Positions 18,899 through 27,084 of a stretch of 27,084 nt of DNA are shown one piece after another. The DNA comes from Pseudomonadota bacterium (lineage in GTDB: Bacteria > Pseudomonadota > Gammaproteobacteria > Steroidobacterales > Steroidobacteraceae), in assembly GCA_023428645.1 (NCBI GenBank), contig JAEYXD010000247.1:1-27084 (forward strand), written 5' to 3'. Positions within the stretch are counted from its first letter, which is position 1. Every line of letters starts with the position of its first letter. The translations under genes were made by a program, and so were the position numbers. Under the pieces are notes generated by a model, which made no database searches, had not been told where the DNA came from, and worked only from the letters and a program-made list of their open reading frames with translations.

Positions 18899-18977
18899 GC
18901 GCGCTGCAAGGCGCCCCAACATCGACGTCTTCTGTCACGAAGTAGCGATCGGTGGGCAGTGGCTTACCCGAAGCCTG

Positions 18978-19006
18978 TGGCAATTGCCAGCGTCGTTCTA
19001 TAGAAT
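18978..19006 (+). promoter_or_regulatory. Promoter of the rimP-nusA leader
   Basis: TAGAAT at 19001-19006 (within TATAGAAT) is followed by a GC-rich discriminator, and TAGAATCCGCG is identical to the tRNA-fMet promoter at 15465-15475. The -35 region is poor; TGGCAA at 18978-18983 is 17 bases away. The transcript would start near 19013 and meet two terminators before rimP. Confidence 0.5.
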
Positions 19007-19013
19007 CCGCGGC

Positions 19014-19109
19014 CCGAGTGTTGGGGTCGCGTCCTAGTCAGGCCGCTGAGTACTGAGAAACGGGCGGCTGGTTGAACGCGCAACCGGGTGTAGCAGGCCC
19101 CCGCTACCA
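19014..19109 (+). pseudogene. tRNA-fMet-like relic in the rimP leader
   Basis: The segment ends in GCCCCCGCTACCA (19097-19109), identical to the last 13 bases of the tRNA-fMet at 15548-15560, and starts with TGTTGGGGT (19019-19027), close to TGTTGCGGGGT at the 5' end of that tRNA. It lies behind the same TAGAATCCGCG promoter string. The middle lacks an anticodon arm and a TTCAAAT loop, so it is not a working tRNA. It can instead form small stems: GCCGC with GCGGC (19042-19046 and 19064-19068), GGTTG with CAACC (19070-19074 and 19081-19085), and GTAGC with GCTAC (19090-19094 and 19103-19107). It may be a decayed tRNA copy now serving as a leader RNA. Confidence 0.45.
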
Positions 19110-19121
19110 ACTTTTCGTAAG

Positions 19122-19147
19122 AAAAGGCCCCTGACCAGGGGCTTTTT
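19122..19147 (+). terminator. Intrinsic terminator 1 of the rimP leader
   Basis: GCCCCT and AGGGGC form a stem around GACC, extended by AAAAG pairing with the TTTTT tail (one G-T wobble). It is a textbook terminator and, because of the A run on the left, could also work on the opposite strand. It ends the short transcript from the promoter at 19001, apart from any read-through into rimP. Confidence 0.85.
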
Positions 19148-19228
19148 GATTTCTGGGCCCCACATACGTGGGTGGCCAAAGGGACGCCGCTGACGGGCTT
19201 GAAGGCCGGTCAGGGTCGGGAAGGGAAT

Positions 19229-19260
19229 AACGAAAATGGGCCGATGGCCCATTTTTCGTT
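19229..19260 (+). terminator. Intrinsic terminator 2 of the rimP leader
   Basis: AACGAAAATGGGCC at 19229-19242 pairs with GGCCCATTTTTCGTT at 19246-19260, with one extra T and a three-base loop; the TTTTT run is part of the right arm. A further T7 run follows at 19274-19280. It lies only 40 bases before the rimP start, so it must be bypassed unless rimP has its own promoter after it. Confidence 0.75.
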
Positions 19261-19300
19261 TGTGCAGCTGGGATTTTTTTGACCGGACCGGAGGTGACCG

Positions 19301-19750
19301 ATGCTTCGAGATCAGCTGACCGAGCTGCTCGAGCCTGTCGTGTCCCGCCTCGGGTACGAGTTGTGGGAATTGGAGTACGGCACGCGTTCGGGCGGTGGGC
19401 TCTTGCGGTTGTACATCGATTCGCCGGACGGGATCTCCGTCGACGATTGCGAACGAGTGAGCCGAGCAGTCAGTGAAGAGCTGGATGCGTCGGATCCGAT
19501 CAGCACGGAGTACACGCTCGAGGTGTCCTCGCCGGGGCTCGATCGCGTGTTGCGCAAGCAGCAGCACTTCGAGCGCTTTACCGGCGAGCGAGTCAAGTTG
19601 GAGATGTCGCAGGCGGTCAACGGGCGCAAGCGCTTCGCGGGCCGGTTGACGAATGTGAGCAGCGGAGAGATCACGCTGGAGGTCGATGGCGCGGCGGTGC
19701 AGCTGCCCATTGCAGGAATACACAAGGCGCGGCTTGCGCCCGATCTTTGA
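19301..19750 (+). CDS. rimP: Ribosome maturation factor RimP
   Basis: RimP helps assemble the 30S ribosomal subunit, acting early in maturation of the S12/S19 region. The 149-residue length is normal. The N-terminal domain reads LLEPVVSRLGYELWELEYG, then LRLYIDSPDGISVDDCERVS and LEVSSPGLDRVL, which is the family hallmark; the C-terminal Sm-like beta domain follows from about residue 90. The ATG at 19301 has a near-perfect Shine-Dalgarno, GGAGGTGA at 19289-19296. It is the first gene of rimP-nusA-infB-rbfA-truB and lies just after two terminators, so its expression probably depends on read-through. Confidence 0.96.
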   Translation: MLRDQLTELLEPVVSRLGYELWELEYGTRSGGGLLRLYIDSPDGISVDDCERVSRAVSEELDASDPISTEYTLEVSSPGLDRVLRKQQHFERFTGERVKLEMSQAVNGRKRFAGRLTNVSSGEITLEVDGAAVQLPIAGIHKARLAPDL

Positions 19751-19815
19751 CGAATGTCTGAGTGGATTGGGTCTGACCGGGATTTGGGCCTGCCGGAGTG
19801 GCCGGAGTTCGCACG

Positions 19816-21321
19816 ATGAACAAAGAAATTTTGATGGTCGTCGACGCAGTTTCGAACGAGAAAGGCGTCGACAAGGAAATCATCTTCGAAGCGCTCGAAG
19901 CGGCGCTCGCATCCGCCACGCGCAAGCGTTATGGCGAGGGCATCGACGTGCGCGTCTCGATCAACCGGAAGACCGGCGACTACGACACGTGGCGCCGTTG
20001 GAAGGTGTTCGCGGACGATTCGACGGAGCTGGAATTCCCTGAGAGCGAGCTGCGCCTGGAAGACGCGCGTGACTTGTCCGCCGAGGCGGAAGTCGGCGGC
20101 TACGTCGAAGAGCCGCTCGAGTCCATCGCCTTCGGCCGCATCGCCGCGCAGACCGCGAAACAAGTGATCGTGCAGAAGGTGCGCGAGGCTGAGCGCGCGC
20201 AGGTCGTCGACGAGTACAAGGGCCGTGAGCACACGCTCGTGTCCGGCGTCGTGAAACGCGTCGACCGCAACGGCGTGTTCGTCGATCTCGGTGCGAACGC
20301 CGAGGGCTTCATCGCACGCGACCAGATGATCCCGCGCGAGCCGGTGCGTTCGCAGGATCGCATCAAGGCCTACCTCCAGGACGTGCGCTCCGAGCAGCGC
20401 GGTCCGCAGCTGTTCCTGTCGCGCACGGCGCCGGAATTCCTGATCGAGTTGTTCAAGCTCGAAGTGCCGGAAGTCGGCCAGGGCCTCATCCAGATCCTCG
20501 GCGCTGCTCGCGATCCGGGCGTACGCGCCAAGATCGCCGTGAAGAGCAACGACAGCCGCATCGACCCGGTGGGCGCGTGCGTCGGCATGCGCGGCTCGCG
20601 CGTGCAGGCCGTGTCGAACGAGATCGCGGGCGAGCGTGTCGACATCATTCCGTACGACGAGAATCCCGCACAGTTCGTCATCAATGCGATGGCGCCGGCG
20701 GAGGTCGTGTCGATCGTCGTCGACGAGGATTCGCACTCGATGGACATCGCCGTCACCGAAGAGAAGCTGTCGCAGGCAATCGGCCGCGGCGGCCAGAACA
20801 TTCGCTTGGCGAGCGAGCTCACGGGTTGGGAGCTGAACGTCATGACGGAGCAGGCCGCCGAAGCGAAGAGCGAAGGCGAGTCGCGCGAACTCGTCGGGAT
20901 GTTCCAGAAGCAGCTCGACGTCGACGAGGAGGTCGCGCAGATCCTCGTGCAGGAAGGTTTCTCCACCGTGGAGGAAATCGCCTACGTGCCGGCGTCGGAA
21001 CTTGCCGGCATTGAGGAATTCGACGAAGACATCATCAAGGAGCTGCGCAATCGCGCGCGCGATGTGCTGCTCACGCAAGCGATCGCGAGCGAAGAAGAAA
21101 TCGATAGCGCCGAGCCTGCCCCCGACCTCCTGGAGGTCGACGGCATGGACAGGGAGCTCGCGCAGGTATTGGCCAGCAAGGGCATCGTCACGCGCGAAGA
21201 TCTGGCCGAACAAGCCATCGATGATCTGATGGAAATCGACGGCATCGATCAAGAGCGCGCCGGTGCTCTGATCATGGCTGCGCGCAAGCATTGGTTCGAG
21301 GGCGCTGGGCAGCAAGCCTAA
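19816..21321 (+). CDS. nusA: Transcription termination/antitermination factor NusA
   Basis: NusA binds RNA polymerase and nascent RNA, promoting pausing and intrinsic termination, and joins antitermination complexes. The 501-residue protein has an N-terminal polymerase-binding domain (about 1-125), an S1 domain (about 136-200, with VKRVDRNGVFVDLG), two KH domains (about 230-345, including VGMRGSRVQAVSNE and AIGRGGQNIRLASE), and two acidic helix-hairpin C-terminal repeats (about 365-425 and 440-495). The two repeats match the gammaproteobacterial form. The ATG at 19816 follows GGAG at 19803-19806. NusA could act on the terminators in its own leader, as known for E. coli; that is inference here. 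Confidence 0.97.
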   Translation: MNKEILMVVDAVSNEKGVDKEIIFEALEAALASATRKRYGEGIDVRVSINRKTGDYDTWRRWKVFADDSTELEFPESELRLEDARDLSAEAEVGGYVEEPLESIAFGRIAAQTAKQVIVQKVREAERAQVVDEYKGREHTLVSGVVKRVDRNGVFVDLGANAEGFIARDQMIPREPVRSQDRIKAYLQDVRSEQRGPQLFLSRTAPEFLIELFKLEVPEVGQGLIQILGAARDPGVRAKIAVKSNDSRIDPVGACVGMRGSRVQAVSNEIAGERVDIIPYDENPAQFVINAMAPAEVVSIVVDEDSHSMDIAVTEEKLSQAIGRGGQNIRLASELTGWELNVMTEQAAEAKSEGESRELVGMFQKQLDVDEEVAQILVQEGFSTVEEIAYVPASELAGIEEFDEDIIKELRNRARDVLLTQAIASEEEIDSAEPAPDLLEVDGMDRELAQVLASKGIVTREDLAEQAIDDLMEIDGIDQERAGALIMAARKHWFEGAGQQA

Positions 21322-21342
21322 GCGCGGAGCGGGAGGGTCCTT

Positions 21343-23889
<2,547 letters not shown>

Positions 23890-23908
23890 GGCGAGTCACT
23901 TCCGAAAG

Positions 23909-23942
23909 CGTGCGCCGGCCGATCGAACTTGGCCGGCGCACG
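23909..23942 (+). terminator. Strong hairpin between infB and rbfA
   Basis: CGTGCGCCGGCC at 23909-23920 pairs perfectly over 12 bases with GGCCGGCGCACG at 23931-23942, loop of ten. The tail ATCGTTTCTATCTT is only moderately T-rich. It may reduce transcription into rbfA, protect the infB message end, or be a processing site. Confidence 0.5.
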
Positions 23943-23959
23943 ATCGTTTCTATCTTCCT

Positions 23960-24352
23960 ATGAGCAACAAGTCCTTTCCGCGCAGCAGCCGCGTCGCGCA
24001 CCAGATTCAGCGGGCGCTTTCGGAGCTCATTCGCCGTGAAGTGCGTGATCCGCGCCTCGGCATGGTCACCTTGACCGAAGTGCAGGTCTCGAAGGATCTG
24101 AGCTACGCGAAAGTGTTCTATTCCGTGCTCGGCGCGGAGCAATCGATCGCCCAGGAGATTCTGGACGACGCGGCCGACATGCTGCGCGGACCCGTGGGTC
24201 GCGCACTCGGGCTGCGGCACAGCCCGGAGCTGCGCTTCGTGAACGACGAGCTGATCGAGAAGGGCGCGAAGCTCTCCGAGCTGATTCACAAGGCGGTCAA
24301 GGACGACGAGTCGCGGCACGTCGATGACGATTCGACGCCGGACGAGCGCTGA
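23960..24352 (+). CDS. rbfA: 30S ribosome-binding factor RbfA
   Basis: RbfA is a small KH-like protein that binds immature 30S subunits near the 5' end of 16S rRNA and is needed for cold growth in E. coli. The 130-residue protein carries the family features RVAHQIQRALSELIRREVRD, VTLTEVQVSKDLSYAKVFYS and LRHSPELRFVND. The C-terminus is acidic and His/Asp-rich, which is common and variable. The ATG at 23960 gives the usual SNKSFPRSSRVA start; no Shine-Dalgarno is visible in front (TTTCTATCTTCCT), and a 12-bp hairpin stands 18 bases upstream. truB starts four bases after the stop. Confidence 0.95.
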   Translation: MSNKSFPRSSRVAHQIQRALSELIRREVRDPRLGMVTLTEVQVSKDLSYAKVFYSVLGAEQSIAQEILDDAADMLRGPVGRALGLRHSPELRFVNDELIEKGAKLSELIHKAVKDDESRHVDDDSTPDER

Positions 24353-24356
24353 GCCG

Positions 24357-25292
24357 ATGTCGAAACCGCGTCGTTTCCATCGCGACATCGACGGAATCCT
24401 GCTGCTCGACAAGCCTTTCGGCCTGTCGTCGAACGCGGCCCTCCAGCAGGTGCGCGAGCTGTTCGGCGCCAAGAAGGCCGGGCACGCGGGCAGCCTCGAT
24501 CCGCTTGCCACCGGGCTGCTGCCGGTGTGTTTCGGGCAGGCGACGAAGGTGTGCGGCCGTCTGCTCAACGCAGGCAAGCGTTATCGCGTCAGCGTCCAGC
24601 TCGGCGCGCGTACCGAATCCTTGGATTGCGAGACGGAAGTCGTCGAGCGCGTCCCGATTCCCGAGTTGACGGAAGCGCTCGTCGATGGCGTCCTCGCGAG
24701 TTTCCTCGGCGAGCAGGAGCAAGTGCCGCCGATGCATTCGGCGCTGAAGCACGAGGGCAAGCGCCTGTACGAGCTCGCGCGCCGGGGTGAATCGGTCGAG
24801 CGCGCCGTGCGCAAGATCACGATCGATGCCATCGCCCGCCTGGAGCTGACGCCGGATCGGCTCGATTTCGAGGTGAGCTGCTCGAAAGGCACCTACATTC
24901 GCTCCCTTGCGGCGGACGTCGCGGCCAAGCTCGGCACGTTGGGTTATGTCGCCGCGCTGCGTCGGACCGGGGTAAACCCGTTCGACGCCTACGCCATGTA
25001 CACCTGGGACGACCTCCGGCAGCGGCGCGAAAGTGGCGGTACGCGGGCCCTGGACGAGATCCTGCTCGGGGCAGACATCGCATTTGTCGACCTGGGAGCG
25101 GCGGTTCTCAGCGATGTCAGCGAACGTGCCCTCATGAAGGGCCAAGCCGTTGCAGCCGCAGAGGTTGCGCCGCCGATGCCCTTGCGTGCGTACGGGGCTG
25201 ACGGGCGTTTCCTGGGCCTGGTCGAGGGGCAGCCGGACGGGCGTGTCAAGCCGGTGCGTCTGTTCGTGGGGGTGGAGGCGGGCGCCTCCTGA
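24357..25292 (+). CDS. truB: tRNA pseudouridine(55) synthase TruB
   Basis: TruB converts U55 in the T-loop of tRNAs to pseudouridine and also acts as a tRNA-folding chaperone. The 311-residue product has the N-terminal motif GILLLDKPFGLSSN, then KKAGHAGSLDPLATGLLPVC with the catalytic Asp48, followed by the family's RYRVSVQLGARTESLD and the CSKGTYIRSLAADVAAKLG segment. A PUA-like C-terminal domain is probable from about residue 250. The ATG at 24357 is chosen because MSKPRRFHRDIDG fits relatives; an in-frame ATG at 24324 overlaps rbfA. The end contains a GC-rich hairpin across the stop codon. Confidence 0.96.
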   Translation: MSKPRRFHRDIDGILLLDKPFGLSSNAALQQVRELFGAKKAGHAGSLDPLATGLLPVCFGQATKVCGRLLNAGKRYRVSVQLGARTESLDCETEVVERVPIPELTEALVDGVLASFLGEQEQVPPMHSALKHEGKRLYELARRGESVERAVRKITIDAIARLELTPDRLDFEVSCSKGTYIRSLAADVAAKLGTLGYVAALRRTGVNPFDAYAMYTWDDLRQRRESGGTRALDEILLGADIAFVDLGAAVLSDVSERALMKGQAVAAAEVAPPMPLRAYGADGRFLGLVEGQPDGRVKPVRLFVGVEAGAS

Positions 25293-25297
25293 CCCCC
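25268..25297 (+). terminator. Hairpin across the truB stop codon
   Basis: GGAGGC at 25274-25279 pairs with GCCTCC at 25284-25289, and outer GGGGG at 25268-25272 with CCCCC at 25293-25297. No T tract follows at once; a T6 run lies 40 bases on (25339-25344). It could slow transcription out of the rimP operon, but it is not a textbook terminator. Confidence 0.35.
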
Positions 25298-25346
25298 TTG
25301 AGCCGCCGTCAGGTCCCAAGGCCCCCGATATTCAAGGCTTTTTTGC

Positions 25347-25376
25347 TTGAGATCGCCGGGGGCGCGCGAGTAGAAT
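25347..25376 (+). promoter_or_regulatory. Promoter of rpsO
   Basis: TTGAGA at 25347-25352 (five of six to consensus) and TAGAAT at 25371-25376 are separated by 18 bases, with GC-rich DNA downstream. The leader to rpsO would be about 60 bases, long enough to hold a structure such as the autoregulatory S15-binding site known in E. coli; the inverted GGCCGGGATACCGGC at 25412-25426 is a candidate stem. Confidence 0.65.
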
Positions 25377-25443
25377 GCGCGGCTTCTTAAAGGGGCCACA
25401 GTTTTGTAAACGGCCGGGATACCGGCGATAGGAATCGAGCAAG

Positions 25444-25713
25444 ATGTCATTGTCCAGCGAGCAAAAAGGCGGAATCGTCGAGCAGTATCGACGCGGTGCG
25501 AACGACACGGGTTCACCGGAAGTGCAGATTGCGCTCTTGTCCGCACGTATCAACGAGCTCGGCGAGCACTTCAGCACGCACAAGCGCGATCATGCTTCCC
25601 GTCGCGGCCTGTTGAAGATGGTGAATCAGCGCCGGAAGCTGCTCGACTACCTGAAGTCCTCCGCTCCCGAGCGCTATACGGACGTCGTCGCCCGCCTCGG
25701 TCTGCGGCGCTAG
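25444..25713 (+). CDS. rpsO: 30S ribosomal protein S15
   Basis: S15 is a primary 16S rRNA-binding protein of the 30S platform. The 89-residue protein is the standard length and carries the signature DTGSPEVQIALLSARINELG, followed by HKRDHASRRGLLKMVNQRRK, which contains the rRNA-contacting residues. The ATG at 25444 has AGGAA at 25430-25434. In E. coli S15 represses its own translation by binding the leader; the 60-base leader here could serve this purpose, though the structure is not obviously the same. pnp follows after 200 bases, the usual pairing. Confidence 0.97.
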   Translation: MSLSSEQKGGIVEQYRRGANDTGSPEVQIALLSARINELGEHFSTHKRDHASRRGLLKMVNQRRKLLDYLKSSAPERYTDVVARLGLRR

Positions 25714-25799
25714 GTCGGCGCCGGCCTCGACCGGCACTCTCTCATTCAGCTCGTAATGTTCCGCCATTCGCAAGTCGTTGACGGACCATTCATCACGCC

Positions 25800-25824
25800 G
25801 CCGCGCGCGCCTCTAGCGCGCGGC
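25800..25824 (+). promoter_or_regulatory. rpsO-pnp intercistronic hairpin
   Basis: GCCGCGCGC at 25800-25808 pairs perfectly with GCGCGCGGC at 25816-25824 around a seven-base loop; a second small stem (GCCGG/CCGGC, 25887-25891 and 25897-25901) stands just before the pnp ribosome binding site. In E. coli an RNase III-cut hairpin in this position lets PNPase control its own message. The position matches, the sequence does not prove it. Confidence 0.5.
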
Positions 25825-25913
25825 GCTGCTCGCGTCGACCCGCCTCGCTGCGAGCCCATCCGAATTCTCCAAGGCAAGAAAATCGCGCCGGCTAGCCCGG
25901 CTTAGGAAGCATC

Positions 25914-27084
25914 GTGAGCGTAATCAAGAAATCGTTTACCTATGGCCAGCATGAAGTCACCCTCGAAACCGGGGAGCTGGCGCGGCAGGCCGACGGCGCC
26001 GTTGTGGTGTCAATGGCCGACACCGTCGTCCTCGTGACCGCCGTCGCGCGCAAGGCCGCCGATCCGAAAAAAGACTTCTTTCCGCTCACGGTGAACTACG
26101 TCGAGAAGACGTATGCGGCCGGCCGTATTCCCGGCGGCTTCTTCAAGCGCGAGGGCCGGCCCTCGGAGAAGGAGACGCTCACGTCGCGTCTGATCGATCG
26201 TCCGATCCGCCCGCTGTTCCCGGAAGGCTTCCTCAACGAGGTTCAGGTCGTCGCAACGGTCATCTCATTGAACCCGGAAGTCGATGCGGACATCCCGGCG
26301 ATGATCGGCGCGTCCGCCGCGCTCGCGCTCTCGGGCGTGCCGTTCCAGGGACCCATCGCCGCCGCGAAGGTCGGCTACAAGGATGGTCAGTACCTCCTCA
26401 ATCCGACGGCCTCGCAGCTGAAGGACTCGCGCCTCGATCTCGTCGTCGCCGGCACCGCGGAAGCCGTGCTGATGGTCGAATCCGAAGCGGACAGCTTGCC
26501 GGAGGACGTGATGCTCGGCGCCGTCGTCTTCGGCCATGAGCAGATGCAGATCGCGATCAAGACGATCAACGAGCTGAAGGCGGAGGCGGGCAAGCCCGCG
26601 TGGAACTGGCAGCCGGCGCCGGCGAATGCCGCGCTCGAAGCCGCGGTCGCGGCGCAGGCCGAAGCCGCGCTCACGCTCGCATACCAGACGACCGAAAAGC
26701 AGAATCGCCAGACGAAGGTGAGCGAGGCCAAGGCGGCCGCGCTGCTCGCCCTGGCGAGCGGCGACACGCCTGCATATGAGCCGGACGCTGTCTCCAAGGA
26801 GTTCGCGAATCTCGAGTACCGCCTCGTGCGCCGCCGCATCCTCGAAGGCCAGCCGCGCATCGACGGGCGCGACACGAAGACGGTGCGTCCGATCACGATC
26901 AAGACGGGCGTGCTGCCGCGTGCCCACGGCTCGGCGGTGTTCACGCGCGGTGAGACACAGGCGCTCGTCGCCACGACGCTCGGCACCGGCCGCGATGCGC
27001 AGATCATCGATGCACTGACGGGCGAGCGCAAAGAGCCGTTCATGCTCCACTACAACTTCCCGCCGTTCAGCGTCGGTGAGACGG
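25914..27084 (+). CDS. pnp: Polyribonucleotide nucleotidyltransferase (PNPase), 5' part
   Basis: PNPase degrades RNA 3' to 5' by phosphorolysis and works with RNase E in the degradosome of many proteobacteria. The window holds the first 390 residues of about 700. Visible are the first RNase PH domain, with GQHEVTLETGELARQADGAV, then the strongly conserved YAAGRIPGGFFKREGRPSEK followed by TLTSRLIDRPIRPLFPEGF; the all-helical linker; and the start of the second RNase PH domain, with LPRAHGSAVFTRGETQ and HYNFPPFSVGE. The start is a GTG at 25914 after AGGAAG at 25904-25909. The gene is cut by the window end; the second catalytic centre and the KH and S1 domains lie outside. Confidence 0.97.
   Translation, partial: MSVIKKSFTYGQHEVTLETGELARQADGAVVVSMADTVVLVTAVARKAADPKKDFFPLTVNYVEKTYAAGRIPGGFFKREGRPSEKETLTSRLIDRPIRPLFPEGFLNEVQVVATVISLNPEVDADIPAMIGASAALALSGVPFQGPIAAAKVGYKDGQYLLNPTASQLKDSRLDLVVAGTAEAVLMVESEADSLPEDVMLGAVVFGHEQMQIAIKTINELKAEAGKPAWNWQPAPANAALEAAVAAQAEAALTLAYQTTEKQNRQTKVSEAKAAALLALASGDTPAYEPDAVSKEFANLEYRLVRRRILEGQPRIDGRDTKTVRPITIKTGVLPRAHGSAVFTRGETQALVATTLGTGRDAQIIDALTGERKEPFMLHYNFPPFSVGET

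Noticed and set aside
19014..19109. A working tRNA gene in the rimP leader
   Set aside because: Only the two ends look like a tRNA; no anticodon arm and no T-loop consensus can be drawn.
15600..19300. A mobile element with integrase or transposase between the tRNA and rimP
   Set aside because: No recombinase, transposase or terminal inverted repeats were seen; only the short tRNA-end repeats hint at insertion.

Overview
The window is a high-GC chromosomal segment, most likely from a gammaproteobacterium. The case rests on protein family signatures, a NusA carrying two acidic C-terminal repeats, and a nuo operon next to a rimP-nusA-infB cluster. I cannot name a genus from the sequence alone. 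Almost everything is core housekeeping DNA on the + strand.

Layout: (1) 1-870, no convincing gene; a degenerate tandem repeat (about 46-235), then unassigned sequence, then an extended -10 promoter for nuo. (2) 871-15408, a complete fourteen-gene nuoA-N operon for proton-pumping NADH:quinone oxidoreductase (complex I), tightly packed with several start/stop overlaps and four GTG starts. NuoE/F/G form the NADH-oxidising module, NuoB/C/D/I the quinone-reducing arm, and NuoA/H/J/K/L/M/N the membrane pump. (3) 15442-15595, an initiator tRNA-fMet unit with its own promoter. (4) 15600-16450, the wreck of a minus-strand acyltransferase-3-type gene, then a regulatory-looking stretch with two identical TTGATCAA palindromes. 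(5) 16451-18898, a long DmdC-type acyl-CoA dehydrogenase and a PduO-type cobalamin adenosyltransferase. (6) 18899-19300, a non-coding leader with a promoter, a tRNA-fMet-like relic and two intrinsic terminators. (7) 19301-25292, rimP-nusA-infB-rbfA-truB. (8) 25347 to the end, an rpsO-pnp unit with its own promoter; pnp runs off the window.

The most interesting signal is non-coding. Escherichia coli places tRNA-fMet (metY) directly in front of rimP, followed by terminators. Here the intact tRNA-fMet lies after nuoN, while the leader in front of rimP keeps what look like the ends of a second tRNA-fMet unit: TAGAATCCGCG at the promoter and GCCCCCGCTACCA at the tRNA 3' end, in the same order and at similar spacing, followed by two terminators. 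The body between them does not read as a tRNA. About 3.5 kb (acyltransferase relic, dehydrogenase, adenosyltransferase) lies between the two copies. I read this as a decayed tRNA duplicate turned leader RNA, possibly linked to insertion of that block; this is inference. I found no phage, CRISPR, toxin or new enzyme system.
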